This document shows, piece after piece, positions 54,391 through 62,781 of a stretch of 64,000 nt of DNA. Location: positions 186,001 to 250,000 of the forward strand of contig OZ260106.1 in assembly GCA_965284645.1 (NCBI GenBank), in the 5' to 3' direction. A model generated the notes under the pieces. That model ran no database searches and was not told where the DNA came from. It saw only the letters and a program-made list of their open reading frames with translations. The stretch comes from JAIBAJ01 sp965284645 (lineage in GTDB: Bacteria; Bacteroidota; Bacteroidia; JAIBAJ01). Each line of letters begins with the position of its first letter. The first letter of the stretch is position 1. Made by a program: the position numbers and the translations under genes.

Positions 54391-56128
54391 AAAAATCACC
54401 CAGCAAATTTCGTTTTGCCTGAACCCCTACAATAGCCTGAGAAACCCGTAGAACATGGTTTCCAATTTTTTCGTATCCACTTACCAAATCATTGAAAATT
54501 AGAGCACCGTTCAATTTGATTTTCCCTTTTTCTATTTGTTTCAGATTCTTGTCGCGGGCTTTATCGTGTAGCGAATTAATATTGGCTTCCAACATTAATG
54601 AATGTTCAATTTGAGCTTTATCGTAGGTAGCCTCCAAGTTTTCAATCATAATATCAAAGGCTTTATCAACTTGCAGGTGTAATTCTTTGAGATGGTCGCG
54701 TTGATCTTGGTTAAACCAAATTTTTTGCTCGTTTTTGCGCTCCAAGGATTTACTTAAATGAAAACAGATATCGCCTATCGTTTCCAATTCACCAATCACC
54801 ATAAGCATAGCCCTAATTTGTTGGCTGGCCTCCATGCTTATTTCCTGTTCAGAAGCTCTTGACAAATAACTGGCTACTTCCAATTCGATACGATCTGTAA
54901 TTTCCTCGTATTTAGCCACCCTTTCAATGAGAAATTCCTTGTTTTTTGATTCCTTTTCATCAACGATGGACTGAATAAACTTTGTTGTCCTGCGTGTGAT
55001 ATTACCGAACCTAGCAATTTCCCTTCTAGCTTCTTCCAACGATATTTCCGTTGTATTCAACAAACCTCTGCTAATGTATTGCAAATGGTGTTGTTCCTCC
55101 ATTTCTGAACTTGGAAGAATGATAGTCAATAGCCTTTCGTAATATTTGAGGAAAGGCAAAACAACCAAGGCTGTGGAGGTATTGAACATGGTATGAAACA
55201 CCGCCAATGCAATTGGAATTACAGCTTCCTGTGCTTTGGGTTGGGTTGAAAAGGCCGACAGTGGCAATTGGAGAACCTGCATACAAAACCAATCCAAAAT
55301 TTGTAAGGCAGGATAAAGCAGGGGAAGAAATAAAATTACCCCTGTGACATTAAATAAAGTATGGAACAAGGCCGCTCGTTTTGCATTTATATTAGCCACT
55401 AAAGCAGCAAGATTGGCGGTTATGGTGGTCCCAATATTTTCGCCAAGAATCATGGCGGCAGCATGGTAAAAATCAACCCAGCCTTGACTTACCATTACCA
55501 AAACGATAATCATCATCGCTGAAGAACTTTGCAGCAACATAGTAATGATTGTACCAATCAAAACAAAGAGTAGAATCGAAGCGGAGCCTTGCTTGGTATA
55601 ACTTTGAATCCATTCCACCAATTCGGGATGTTCCTGCACATCTGGTAGTGAACGTTTAAGAAAATCCAAACCAATTAAAAGGATTCCCATTCCGAAAAAG
55701 AATTCGGCCGTATATTTTAGTTTTTTGTTTCGACTAAACAAAGCAGGAAAAAACAAGCCCAATAGCACGATAGCTACATGCGCCAGTTGAATTTGACCTT
55801 GAAATCCAATGTAGGCAAAGAGCCAGCCTTTTAAGGTTGTTCCGATATTGGCCCCAATGGTTAAGGAAAAACTTTGGAAAACTGTCAGTAAATCCGCATT
55901 AACGAAACTGACAAACATCACTGTAGAAGCGGTAGAGAACTGGATTATAACCGTAAGTAAAGCACCCGTAAGTACCCCAAGTAAAGGGAGTTTTGTAGCC
56001 GACCTTAGCAAATTCCTTAAAGGTTCTCCGGCGGCACGTTGAATACCTTCACTAAGGGTTTTCATCCCATAGAGAAAAAGACCCAGCGAACCTAGGAATT
56101 GAAGAAAATTAAGGAATCCAAATAGCAT
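54389..56128 (-). CDS. Na/Pi cotransporter family protein with C-terminal PhoU-like domain
   Basis: A 579-residue sodium/phosphate symporter of the NptA/YjbB type. Two inverted Na/Pi repeats span about 5-310, with FLYGMKTLSEGIQR at the start and the paired substrate motifs QFSTASTVMFVSFVNA and LLQSSSAMMIIVLVMVSQGW; GENIGTTITANLAAL follows. A helical PhoU-like domain fills about 350-570. The orientation (uptake or efflux) cannot be told. A PiT-type transporter lies 12 bp upstream in the same operon, so the pair handles phosphate. Confidence 0.92.
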   Translation of the reverse strand: MLFGFLNFLQFLGSLGLFLYGMKTLSEGIQRAAGEPLRNLLRSATKLPLLGVLTGALLTVIIQFSTASTVMFVSFVNADLLTVFQSFSLTIGANIGTTLKGWLFAYIGFQGQIQLAHVAIVLLGLFFPALFSRNKKLKYTAEFFFGMGILLIGLDFLKRSLPDVQEHPELVEWIQSYTKQGSASILLFVLIGTIITMLLQSSSAMMIIVLVMVSQGWVDFYHAAAMILGENIGTTITANLAALVANINAKRAALFHTLFNVTGVILFLPLLYPALQILDWFCMQVLQLPLSAFSTQPKAQEAVIPIALAVFHTMFNTSTALVVLPFLKYYERLLTIILPSSEMEEQHHLQYISRGLLNTTEISLEEARREIARFGNITRRTTKFIQSIVDEKESKNKEFLIERVAKYEEITDRIELEVASYLSRASEQEISMEASQQIRAMLMVIGELETIGDICFHLSKSLERKNEQKIWFNQDQRDHLKELHLQVDKAFDIMIENLEATYDKAQIEHSLMLEANINSLHDKARDKNLKQIEKGKIKLNGALIFNDLVSGYEKIGNHVLRVSQAIVGVQAKRNLLGDF

Positions 56129-56140
56129 CGGTTGGAAATA

Positions 56141-57541
56141 TTAACCGGCAATGAGTCGGAACAAATAGAAAAGGCTTGCTGATAAGGAAATACAAACTGG
56201 CAATGTTAGTACCCAGGCCAAACCAATATTCGTTACCATTTTGCGTTGAAGGTTACGAATTCCGCTGCTGGCCACCATACTACCAGCAATACCCGAGGAG
56301 AGTACATGGGTCGTACTAACAGGTAAACCCAACCAAGTACTAACCCCAATTGTACTGGCCGCAACCAACTCTGCGCTTGCACCTTGGGCATAGGTTAGAT
56401 GCGTTTTACCTATCTTTTCGCCTATTGTAACCACAATTCGTTTCCAGCCTACCATGGTACCAATACCTAGCGAAAGAGAAATAAGAATCACCACCCAAAG
56501 CGGAGTATAATTTGTAAAATCAAGTAGATTCTTCACGGAGGCGGTCATGGTTTTCCGTTGTGCGTCGCTTATTTCCAAATCCTCACTTTCCAGTAGTTTT
56601 TTAGATGCCTTTTCAATTACCAAAATATTCTTTCTTCCACGGAATCGATCACTTTTCAGAAAATGGCTTTCTTTCCCCATAGCAGTTATAGATTCATTCA
56701 ATTGGCCTAACTCGTTTGACATTTTAGCCAGATTAGTGCTATCGGTAGTTGACAATTTTGTGTGTTGCAATGACGAAACCACTGGCTGAAGTTGAGACAC
56801 TTGGGCAAGCATATCACGGTGGTTTTTTTCCATGTCAAGGGCATAATAGGTTGGGGCAATGGCAATCAAAATCAACATGATTAAACCAACTCCTTTTTGT
56901 CCATCGTTGGAGCCATGTGTAAAACTAACCGAGGCACAAGTAAACCAAAGCAGGTAGCGGATATATCCCGGAGGGCCTTTCTTCTTATTGGGTTCTTTGA
57001 AAATTTCCTTGTCTTTGATAAACTGCTTCATCATAAACATAAGGAAGATGGTAAAGCTAAATCCGAAAAAGGGAGAAATTAATAGGGAAAGTCCAATATC
57101 GCCGGCTTTGGCCCAATTAACAGCAGAGGAGCTTCCTCCAGAGTAGAGCGAATAGCCCAAACCTACACCAAGAATAGAACCAATCAGTGTGTGTGAACTT
57201 GAGGCAGGAATACCAAGGTACCACGTACCAAGGTTCCAAATTATTGCGGTAAGCAGCATGGCAAAAACCATACTTAAACTATGGGAAATTTGTTGGTCGA
57301 GCAGGATATCGATGGGGAGCAAATTGATAATGCCCATTGCCACTGAAATACCACCAACAAGCACACCAAGCGCATTGCAGATACCGCTGAGCATAACCGC
57401 TTTTGTTGGTTCTAAAGAGTGCGTATAAATTACCGTTGCAACAGCATTAGCGGTATCGTGGAAGCCATTAATAAACTCAAAAGCACAGGCACAGAGAATA
57501 CAAACGATGAGTAAAACGAGTAGCGATGCGGATAAATCCAT
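56141..57541 (-). CDS. PiT-family inorganic phosphate transporter
   Basis: A 466-residue transporter with about ten helices in two halves. The duplicated signatures are FINGFHDTANAVATVIYT (about 24-41) and FTHGSNDGQKGVGLIMLIL (about 205-223), forms of the GANDVAN motif. A soluble loop with coiled-coil character lies at about 235-330. It probably imports phosphate with a cation. First gene of the operon with the Na/Pi cotransporter. Confidence 0.93.
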   Translation of the reverse strand: MDLSASLLVLLIVCILCACAFEFINGFHDTANAVATVIYTHSLEPTKAVMLSGICNALGVLVGGISVAMGIINLLPIDILLDQQISHSLSMVFAMLLTAIIWNLGTWYLGIPASSSHTLIGSILGVGLGYSLYSGGSSSAVNWAKAGDIGLSLLISPFFGFSFTIFLMFMMKQFIKDKEIFKEPNKKKGPPGYIRYLLWFTCASVSFTHGSNDGQKGVGLIMLILIAIAPTYYALDMEKNHRDMLAQVSQLQPVVSSLQHTKLSTTDSTNLAKMSNELGQLNESITAMGKESHFLKSDRFRGRKNILVIEKASKKLLESEDLEISDAQRKTMTASVKNLLDFTNYTPLWVVILISLSLGIGTMVGWKRIVVTIGEKIGKTHLTYAQGASAELVAASTIGVSTWLGLPVSTTHVLSSGIAGSMVASSGIRNLQRKMVTNIGLAWVLTLPVCISLSASLFYLFRLIAG

Positions 57542-57863
57542 TTATATCTATTTTGGGCAAATTTATTGGACGAAACACCAAGCAATGTTAAGCCAATGTA
57601 AATATTGCAGCAAACGTAACAGAATAAAGACATAAAAAATAGTCAAATTAAAAATAGGACTATTCGAATCAAGTTACATCCAACTGTTTTTCAATATTTT
57701 AGATTTTTTAGTTGAAAGTAGTTCAATTGCACTTTTGGGAAAGGATTAAGGCAAGTTTAAGAAATTGCTACTTCAATTTAAAGTTGAAAATCCATTCTGC
57801 CTTTCATTGACTAATTTTAATTGTTTAGAAACGATTATTTAACCAACACTAAGTAGTTGGTAT

Positions 57864-58010
57864 GGTTCGGGCAGGGATAGTAGCGGAAAGCCCACAGACC
57901 GGCCGTAGCGCAGCAGGCAGGGCGAGGACTTGCAGCGAATAGCCCGACCATTCGCCTTGCACCATGCTTATAACTTGCAGTACTGTGGATGGCGAATGGG
58001 GCACGCCAAA
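57864..58010 (+). repeat. Dispersed structured repeat family A, copy A8
   Basis: TTCGGGCAGGGATAGTAGCG start, altered core (CCCACAGACCGGCCGTAGCG, then CAGCAGGCAGGGCGAGGACT), and TCGGGC/GCCCGA outer pairing. The final hairpin is CCATTCGCC (57948-57956) with GGCGAATGG (57991-57999); the end is GGGGCACGCC followed by nine A. It lies between divergent genes; 57542-57863 shows nothing recognised. Confidence 0.85.
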
Positions 58011-58020
58011 AAAAAATTAG

Positions 58021-58075
58021 AAATAGAAAATAGAAAATAGAAAATAGAAAATAGAAAATAGAAAATAGAAAATAG
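58021..58075 (+). repeat. Seven-base microsatellite (AAAATAG) x7
   Basis: Seven perfect AAAATAG units follow a partial AAATAG unit, directly after the A-rich tail of repeat A8. Length probably varies by slippage. Confidence 0.95.
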
Positions 58076-58119
58076 GAAATACCTGATTAGAAACTTGGTC
58101 TATACTTTTGAAGGAGGAC

Positions 58120-58127
58120 TATCTTTG
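58120..58127 (+). promoter_or_regulatory. Minus-7 box TATCTTTG of queG
   Basis: TATCTTTG lies 14 bases before the TTG start at 58142, and supports that unusual start codon. Confidence 0.5.
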
Positions 58128-58141
58128 CCAGAAAGGAAAAT

Positions 58142-59050
58142 TTGAACCCCCACCAACATAGTCGAGTAATCAAACAAATTGCCAAGCGCCTCGGTTTTGA
58201 TTATGTGGGAATTTCAGAAGCCCATTTTTTAGAAGAAGAAGCACCTCGATTAGAAGCCTGGTTGAGAAACAATTACCATGGGAAAATGGCTTATATGGCC
58301 AACTATTTCGATAAGCGCTTAGACCCCACTTTGTTGGTACCCGGCGCGAAATCAATAGTTTCACTCCTGTTGAATTATTACCCCAACCAGCAACAAAGTT
58401 CCAATGGGCCGAAAATTTCAAAATATGCCTATGGGGAAGATTATCATTTTGTTATCAAGGATAAGTTAAAACTCTTTTTGGAGCAAATTCGAGAAGAAAT
58501 TGGGGAAGTTGATGGGCGAGTTTTTGTAGATTCAGCGCCTGTAATGGACAAAGTTTGGGCTCGGAAGTCAGGGTTAGGCTGGATTGGGAAAAATGCCAAC
58601 CTCATTACCAAGGAACAGGGTTCGTTTTTTTTCATTGCCGAATTAATTTTAGACCTTGCTTTAGAACCCGATGGTCCGATAAAGGATTATTGTGGCACCT
58701 GCACCCGTTGTATCGATGCTTGTCCTACACAAGCCATCATCCAGCCCCAGGTTGTAGATGGGAGCAAATGCATCTCTTATTTTACCATAGAACTAAAGGA
58801 TGCCATTCCAACAGAATGGAAAGGAAGGTTTGATGATTGGATGTTTGGTTGCGACACCTGCCAGGATGTATGTCCGTGGAACCGGTTTTCAAAACCCCAT
58901 CAGGAGCCAAGGTTTAATCCAAAAGAGGGGCTAATGGAATATGAAAACTGGACCGAGATTACGGAGGACATCTTTACCCAATTTTTCTCAAAATCGGCCA
59001 TAAAACGAACGGGATTCGAGGGATTGAGGCGAAATGCCAAATTTCTTTAA
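58142..59050 (+). CDS. queG: Epoxyqueuosine reductase
   Basis: A 302-residue cobalamin- and Fe-S-dependent enzyme that makes the last step of queuosine, reducing epoxyqueuosine in tRNA. N-terminal blocks: IAKRLGFDYVGISEAHFLEE, PGAKSIVSLLLNYYPN, VDSAPVMDKVWARKSGLGWI, GKNANLITKEQGSFFFIAEL. Two 4Fe-4S sites are CGTCTRCIDACPTQAI and CDTCQDVCPWN. The start is TTG, as no ATG precedes the conserved region. It lacks the C-terminal HEAT-like extension of the E. coli protein, as in other Bacteroidota. Confidence 0.95.
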   Translation: MNPHQHSRVIKQIAKRLGFDYVGISEAHFLEEEAPRLEAWLRNNYHGKMAYMANYFDKRLDPTLLVPGAKSIVSLLLNYYPNQQQSSNGPKISKYAYGEDYHFVIKDKLKLFLEQIREEIGEVDGRVFVDSAPVMDKVWARKSGLGWIGKNANLITKEQGSFFFIAELILDLALEPDGPIKDYCGTCTRCIDACPTQAIIQPQVVDGSKCISYFTIELKDAIPTEWKGRFDDWMFGCDTCQDVCPWNRFSKPHQEPRFNPKEGLMEYENWTEITEDIFTQFFSKSAIKRTGFEGLRRNAKFL

Positions 59051-59051
59051 T

Positions 59052-59059
59052 TACTTTTG
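59052..59059 (+). promoter_or_regulatory. Minus-7 box TACTTTTG of trpS
   Basis: TACTTTTG starts two bases after the queG stop and lies 15 bases before the trpS ATG, allowing separate transcription. Confidence 0.5.
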
Positions 59060-59074
59060 TCCCAAACTTGACCT

Positions 59075-60043
59075 ATGCCACGCGTTTTAACAGGAATACA
59101 AAGTACCGGAATTCCCCATTTGGGTAATATTTTAGGGGCCATCCGTCCGGCAATTGACATGAGCAATGCCCCCCAAAATGACGCCTTTTTATTCATAGCC
59201 GATTTACATTCCCTTACCACCATCAAGGATGCAGAAGTAAGAAAGAAAAACATACTAAGCGTGGCTGCCACCTGGTTAGCCTTTGGGTTTGACACCGAAA
59301 AAAACACCCTTTATCGCCAGAGTGATATAGCCGATGTATGCGAACTAACCTGGTATTTGAATTGCTTTACCCCTTTTCCGATGCTAGCCAACGCACATTC
59401 GTTCAAAGACAAATCTGAACGATTAAGCGATGTAAATGCCGGTTTGTTTACTTATCCTGTGCTAATGGCTTCCGATATTTTGTTGTATGATGCCAATGTT
59501 GTACCCGTTGGAAAAGACCAGCAGCAGCATTTAGAAATGACCCGTGACATTGCTCGAGCATTCAACCATATTTATGGCGATACCTTTATAATTCCGGAAA
59601 TGAAAATCCAAGAAGAAGTGATGATCGTACCGGGAATTGATGGGCAAAAAATGAGTAAATCCTATGGCAATACCATTGATATATTCTTACCGGAGAAGGA
59701 ACTTTTGAAAGTAATAAAAACCATTCAGACCGATAGCACCCCTTTGGAACAACCAAAGAATCCAGACACTTGCAATGTTTACAACCTATATAAGTTAGTT
59801 GCCGAACCTACTCAAGTGGCAGAAATCAGAGAAAAGTACCTAGCTGGAGGATTTGGATATGGACATGCCAAACAAGCTTTGTATGAAGTATTGGTAGAGA
59901 AATTCCAAAAAGAGAGAGCTGCTTATATCCATTTAATGGCCCATCCCAAGGAAATAGAAGAACAGCTACAAATTGGCGCGGTAAAGGCAAAGAAAGTAGC
60001 TAAAACCGTTTTAGGAAGAGTAAGAGAGAAACTAGGGTATTAA
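59075..60043 (+). CDS. trpS: Tryptophan--tRNA ligase
   Basis: A 322-residue class I synthetase. The HIGH-like motif is TGIPHLGNILGA (about 10-21), and KMSKS is in PGIDGQKMSKSYGNTIDIFL. Tryptophan pocket blocks: FLFIADLHSLTTIKD and YPVLMASDILLYDANVVPVG, then KDQQQHLEMTRDIARAFN. Length is normal. The stop overlaps the end of the convergent small membrane protein gene by four bases. Confidence 0.97.
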   Translation: MPRVLTGIQSTGIPHLGNILGAIRPAIDMSNAPQNDAFLFIADLHSLTTIKDAEVRKKNILSVAATWLAFGFDTEKNTLYRQSDIADVCELTWYLNCFTPFPMLANAHSFKDKSERLSDVNAGLFTYPVLMASDILLYDANVVPVGKDQQQHLEMTRDIARAFNHIYGDTFIIPEMKIQEEVMIVPGIDGQKMSKSYGNTIDIFLPEKELLKVIKTIQTDSTPLEQPKNPDTCNVYNLYKLVAEPTQVAEIREKYLAGGFGYGHAKQALYEVLVEKFQKERAAYIHLMAHPKEIEEQLQIGAVKAKKVAKTVLGRVREKLGY

Positions 60044-60351
60044 GCTTCAACAGAACTATTGCTAGTTTTGGAACCTCCGCGGAAAGCATTCCATTTTGTT
60101 GCCAGCCAAGCATCGATTCGCTCTTTATTGAAAACATAAATTAAGGTAGAAACCAAAAGGTAGGGAACCGCCATCAGATAAAGGATAGCATTATTGAGCG
60201 TATGCCCTACTCCACCAATTTCATCGTTATTGTTCAGGTTTGTTTTCACATTGGCACGACACATTGCACATTGCGCCATTACTTCCGAATCCAAGAGCAA
60301 TACAATAGCCAATACGAATAATAGGGCCCAAAAAAGATTTTTCATTTTCAT
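60040..60351 (-). CDS. Small membrane protein with CxxC motif, DUF420 neighbour
   Basis: A 103-residue protein. A signal peptide or helix (about 5-25) ends EVMAQ; then comes the conserved-looking CAMCRANVKTN segment, a second helix (about 50-72) and a basic C-terminal tail. I do not recognise a named family. It lies 4 bp downstream of the DUF420 gene, and the CxxC suggests a metal- or thiol-related role near respiratory-chain assembly; this is inference. Confidence 0.65.
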   Translation of the reverse strand: MKMKNLFWALLFVLAIVLLLDSEVMAQCAMCRANVKTNLNNNDEIGGVGHTLNNAILYLMAVPYLLVSTLIYVFNKERIDAWLATKWNAFRGGSKTSNSSVEA

Positions 60352-60355
60352 TTTA

Positions 60356-60910
60356 CTAGAATTGATAGTAAGGAGAAATCATCAAGTAAACAATTACACC
60401 CGAAACAGTAACATACAACCAAATTGGGTAGGCGAAACGTACGAGTTTACGGTGTCGAGCAACATCCATTTGCAATCCTCTATGAAAGGAGAGAAGCACC
60501 AAAGGAAGCACAATTGCGGCCAAAATAATGTGCGTGATTAGGATAAGGTAATAAACATACCGAATAGAACCCTCACCACCAAAGGAAGTTTCTTTTACAA
60601 AATAATGGAACAAAATATAAGACACCAGAAATACAGCCGAAATAATAAAAGCCAACAAGTTGACTTTTTTGTGCATTTCAATATTTTTCTGCTTTATAAA
60701 ATACAGCGAAATCAATAAAAGAAGGGCGCAGGTTCCATTGAGGATAGCATTAAGCCTAGGAAGAAAGTAAACAAAGGAAGGCGTTTCAATAGTAACGGGT
60801 ATTAAGCGCTTATTGAGGAGCAAAACAACTACAAAAACGAAGATTGAAATTCCTGTAACAAATCGAAACAAGAATTTATCCGAAACATTTAATGGAGAGC
60901 CTGATGACAT
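60356..60910 (-). CDS. DUF420 family membrane protein
   Basis: A 184-residue protein with five or so helices (about 13-30, 43-65, 78-98, 115-140, 160-180). Family features include LPRLNAILNGTCALLLLISL with YFIKQKNIEMHKKVNLLAFI following, and IRYVYYLILITHIILAAIVL. Conserved histidines (EMHKK, THIIL, SFHRG) may bind a metal. DUF420 proteins such as CtaM help mature haem-copper oxidases. No oxidase genes are within the window. Operon with the CxxC protein. Confidence 0.88.
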   Translation of the reverse strand: MSSGSPLNVSDKFLFRFVTGISIFVFVVVLLLNKRLIPVTIETPSFVYFLPRLNAILNGTCALLLLISLYFIKQKNIEMHKKVNLLAFIISAVFLVSYILFHYFVKETSFGGEGSIRYVYYLILITHIILAAIVLPLVLLSFHRGLQMDVARHRKLVRFAYPIWLYVTVSGVIVYLMISPYYQF

Positions 60911-60976
60911 AAGAAATTAAAGGGCAAAAATACAGTCCAATCTGAAGTGGCAATACATTTCGCCGCATAAATTCAC

Positions 60977-62065
60977 TTAATTACCTATTTTAGTTGAAAA
61001 AGCATTCTCGAACATCCATTTTGAAATACTAATATTGTTTCTAAAATAGAATTCACCGCCAAAATCACATTTAACCTTTCGGTAAACAGTAGAAACCGTT
61101 TCACCAGTAAGGATAATTTCCATAATTTCCCTTCTAGGTTCCTTAATGTAGTTTTCCGTTCTTCGATAGGAAGGTTCAGGAGGTTTAGGGTATTGATTTC
61201 GTTTAATCTCCTCGATTGTTGCGGCAATTCGATTTCGTCTTTTCTCATCTTCCGACATGGCAGCCAGTTCCCTATCCCTTCTGGCTTGATCCTCAGCTGC
61301 CAATAAAGCCTTTCGTTTTTCAGCATCTTCCGAACCTGTTGAGTATTTTTTATAGTCATTTTCAAAGGAAGGATTAAATGACTTTTTAGGATCTACATCC
61401 GTTGATGGAGCCATCGTAGGTTTAACCACCGTTTTTTCAGGTTTCGGAGAAGCGTCCATTTGCGGAGGCAAGGGAGAAGGCACATTTTGCTGCACCACTG
61501 CCGGAGTTGGTTGAATTGGATTTGAAGGAACCTGAGCAGCCGGAGTTGGAGGAGGCTGAGCAGGGACTTCCTGTTCCTTAGCCTTGTATTGCGCTTCAAA
61601 TTCCTTCATTTGCGCCTCAATACTTTTCGTATAATCCGTATCATAACCAATATCATCCAAGTCCTCCTTGTACATTATTTTTCCAACCGGCTGGTTAAAC
61701 ATCACTGTATTCACCCCTTCCAATTGAGGAAATAAATAAACATTAAAGCGGAAAGGGTCAAAACCTTCATTTATTCGATCTTCATTGACATACGTATTAA
61801 TAGAAATTCGCTTTGTGATATATCCCGGCTTTTCAAATGAAAAAATATAGTCCGAATTAACATCACAATCAAATTCAAACTTTTGCCCTTGAGGCGTTAT
61901 CGTTCGAACAGGCGCTCCGTTCTTCGTGATATGAATTACCGCTTTGTCCATATCCCCCTTTTCCACCACGAATTTTCCAAAAAAACGAATCTTTTGAGCA
62001 GACAATCCTAGGGCCGTAAATAGACCAACAAGCAAAAGAAACACTATTTTTAGAAAAAATTTCAA
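60977..62065 (-). CDS. Secreted Pro/Gln-rich protein of unknown function
   Basis: A 362-residue exported protein. The signal peptide ends near residue 24 (ALGLSAQ). Residues 25-115 have a carboxypeptidase-regulatory-like beta fold (AVIHITKNGAPVRTITPQGQ, DYIFSFEKPGYITKRISINT). A Pro-rich low-complexity region (about 165-225) and a charged helix (about 240-290: EDAEKRKALLAAEDQARRDR) follow. The C-terminal part (IMEIILTGETVSTVYRKVKC) seems conserved in style among Bacteroidota. Role unknown; probably periplasmic or surface. Confidence 0.7.
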   Translation of the reverse strand: MKFFLKIVFLLLVGLFTALGLSAQKIRFFGKFVVEKGDMDKAVIHITKNGAPVRTITPQGQKFEFDCDVNSDYIFSFEKPGYITKRISINTYVNEDRINEGFDPFRFNVYLFPQLEGVNTVMFNQPVGKIMYKEDLDDIGYDTDYTKSIEAQMKEFEAQYKAKEQEVPAQPPPTPAAQVPSNPIQPTPAVVQQNVPSPLPPQMDASPKPEKTVVKPTMAPSTDVDPKKSFNPSFENDYKKYSTGSEDAEKRKALLAAEDQARRDRELAAMSEDEKRRNRIAATIEEIKRNQYPKPPEPSYRRTENYIKEPRREIMEIILTGETVSTVYRKVKCDFGGEFYFRNNISISKWMFENAFSTKIGN

Positions 62066-62134
62066 CGAATAATTCTCAAAGGATTTGGGTAAAAGGCAAA
62101 TTACTACGATTTTTGTAGTTGAATGTTCGAAAAC

Positions 62135-62590
62135 ATGAAGAATAGCATATTTACAACGATATTTTTGGCATTTTGGGTATTAAGCCTAACAAGTTTTGCC
62201 CAGCCCATATCTATGGAGAAGACCCTAGCGTACATAAATCAGAAATTAGAGGGCAAATATACCCTTGATGTTAAAAAAGGCTATCTTCATCTTGAATGTT
62301 TTGACCAAGGGAAACTCCTAAGAAAAGAAGATATCGAATTAATGGCCATAAATGTCGAGGAGATTGCATTTAGTGAAAAAGAAAAACAAATAGCCTTAAA
62401 ATGTCAATTTAACCAAGCCGAATGTATCGATAGAGTCCTACCCCAGGCCGGAAAGAAAACCCAAGTATCAAGAACCACAATTTCAGTAGAACCTGATGGG
62501 AAAACCGAAAAAGGACTCGTAAAAGCACTTATACATATGACCAAGCTAGTTCAATATAAAAAGTACAATAGCGATGAATGGTTTGAGTAA
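62135..62590 (+). CDS. Small secreted hypothetical protein
   Basis: A 151-residue exported protein with a clear signal peptide (MKNSIFTTIFLAFWVLSLTS, then FAQP). The ATG at 62135 gives the compact signal; one at 62123 would add four residues. The mature part (LEGKYTLDVKKGYLHLECFD, then KCQFNQAECIDRVLPQAGKK) has two cysteines and mixed alpha/beta character. No family was recognised. It is divergent from the Pro-rich gene, with about 57 bp between them. Confidence 0.6.
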   Translation: MKNSIFTTIFLAFWVLSLTSFAQPISMEKTLAYINQKLEGKYTLDVKKGYLHLECFDQGKLLRKEDIELMAINVEEIAFSEKEKQIALKCQFNQAECIDRVLPQAGKKTQVSRTTISVEPDGKTEKGLVKALIHMTKLVQYKKYNSDEWFE

Positions 62591-62680
62591 TAGTGCCATT
62601 TACAAGCTATTATAAATACCTTTTTAGGTCAAAATATACCGCTTCGATTCCTAAGTTACAACCCATTTTTTTATAAACAC

Positions 62681-62759
62681 CCCTTACTTTGGGTGCAAAA
62701 TTGAGAAAATTACCCCTTACTTTGGGTTGTTAGTAAAAAATATTAACCCTTACTTTGGG
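62681..62759 (+). promoter_or_regulatory. Three 13-bp repeats at exact 33-bp spacing upstream of the DUF4143 ATPase
   Basis: CCCTTACTTTGGG occurs at 62681-62693, 62714-62726 and 62747-62759, starts 33 bp apart each time, with unrelated A/T-rich sequence between. The last copy lies seven bases before the minus-7 box. Probably an operator array; the binding protein is unknown. Confidence 0.7.
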
Positions 62760-62765
62760 AATTTA

Positions 62766-62773
62766 TACCTTTG
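62766..62773 (+). promoter_or_regulatory. Minus-7 box TACCTTTG of the DUF4143 ATPase gene
   Basis: TACCTTTG lies eight bases before the ATG at 62782, right after the operator-like repeats. Confidence 0.5.
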
Positions 62774-62781
62774 TGGGGGAA

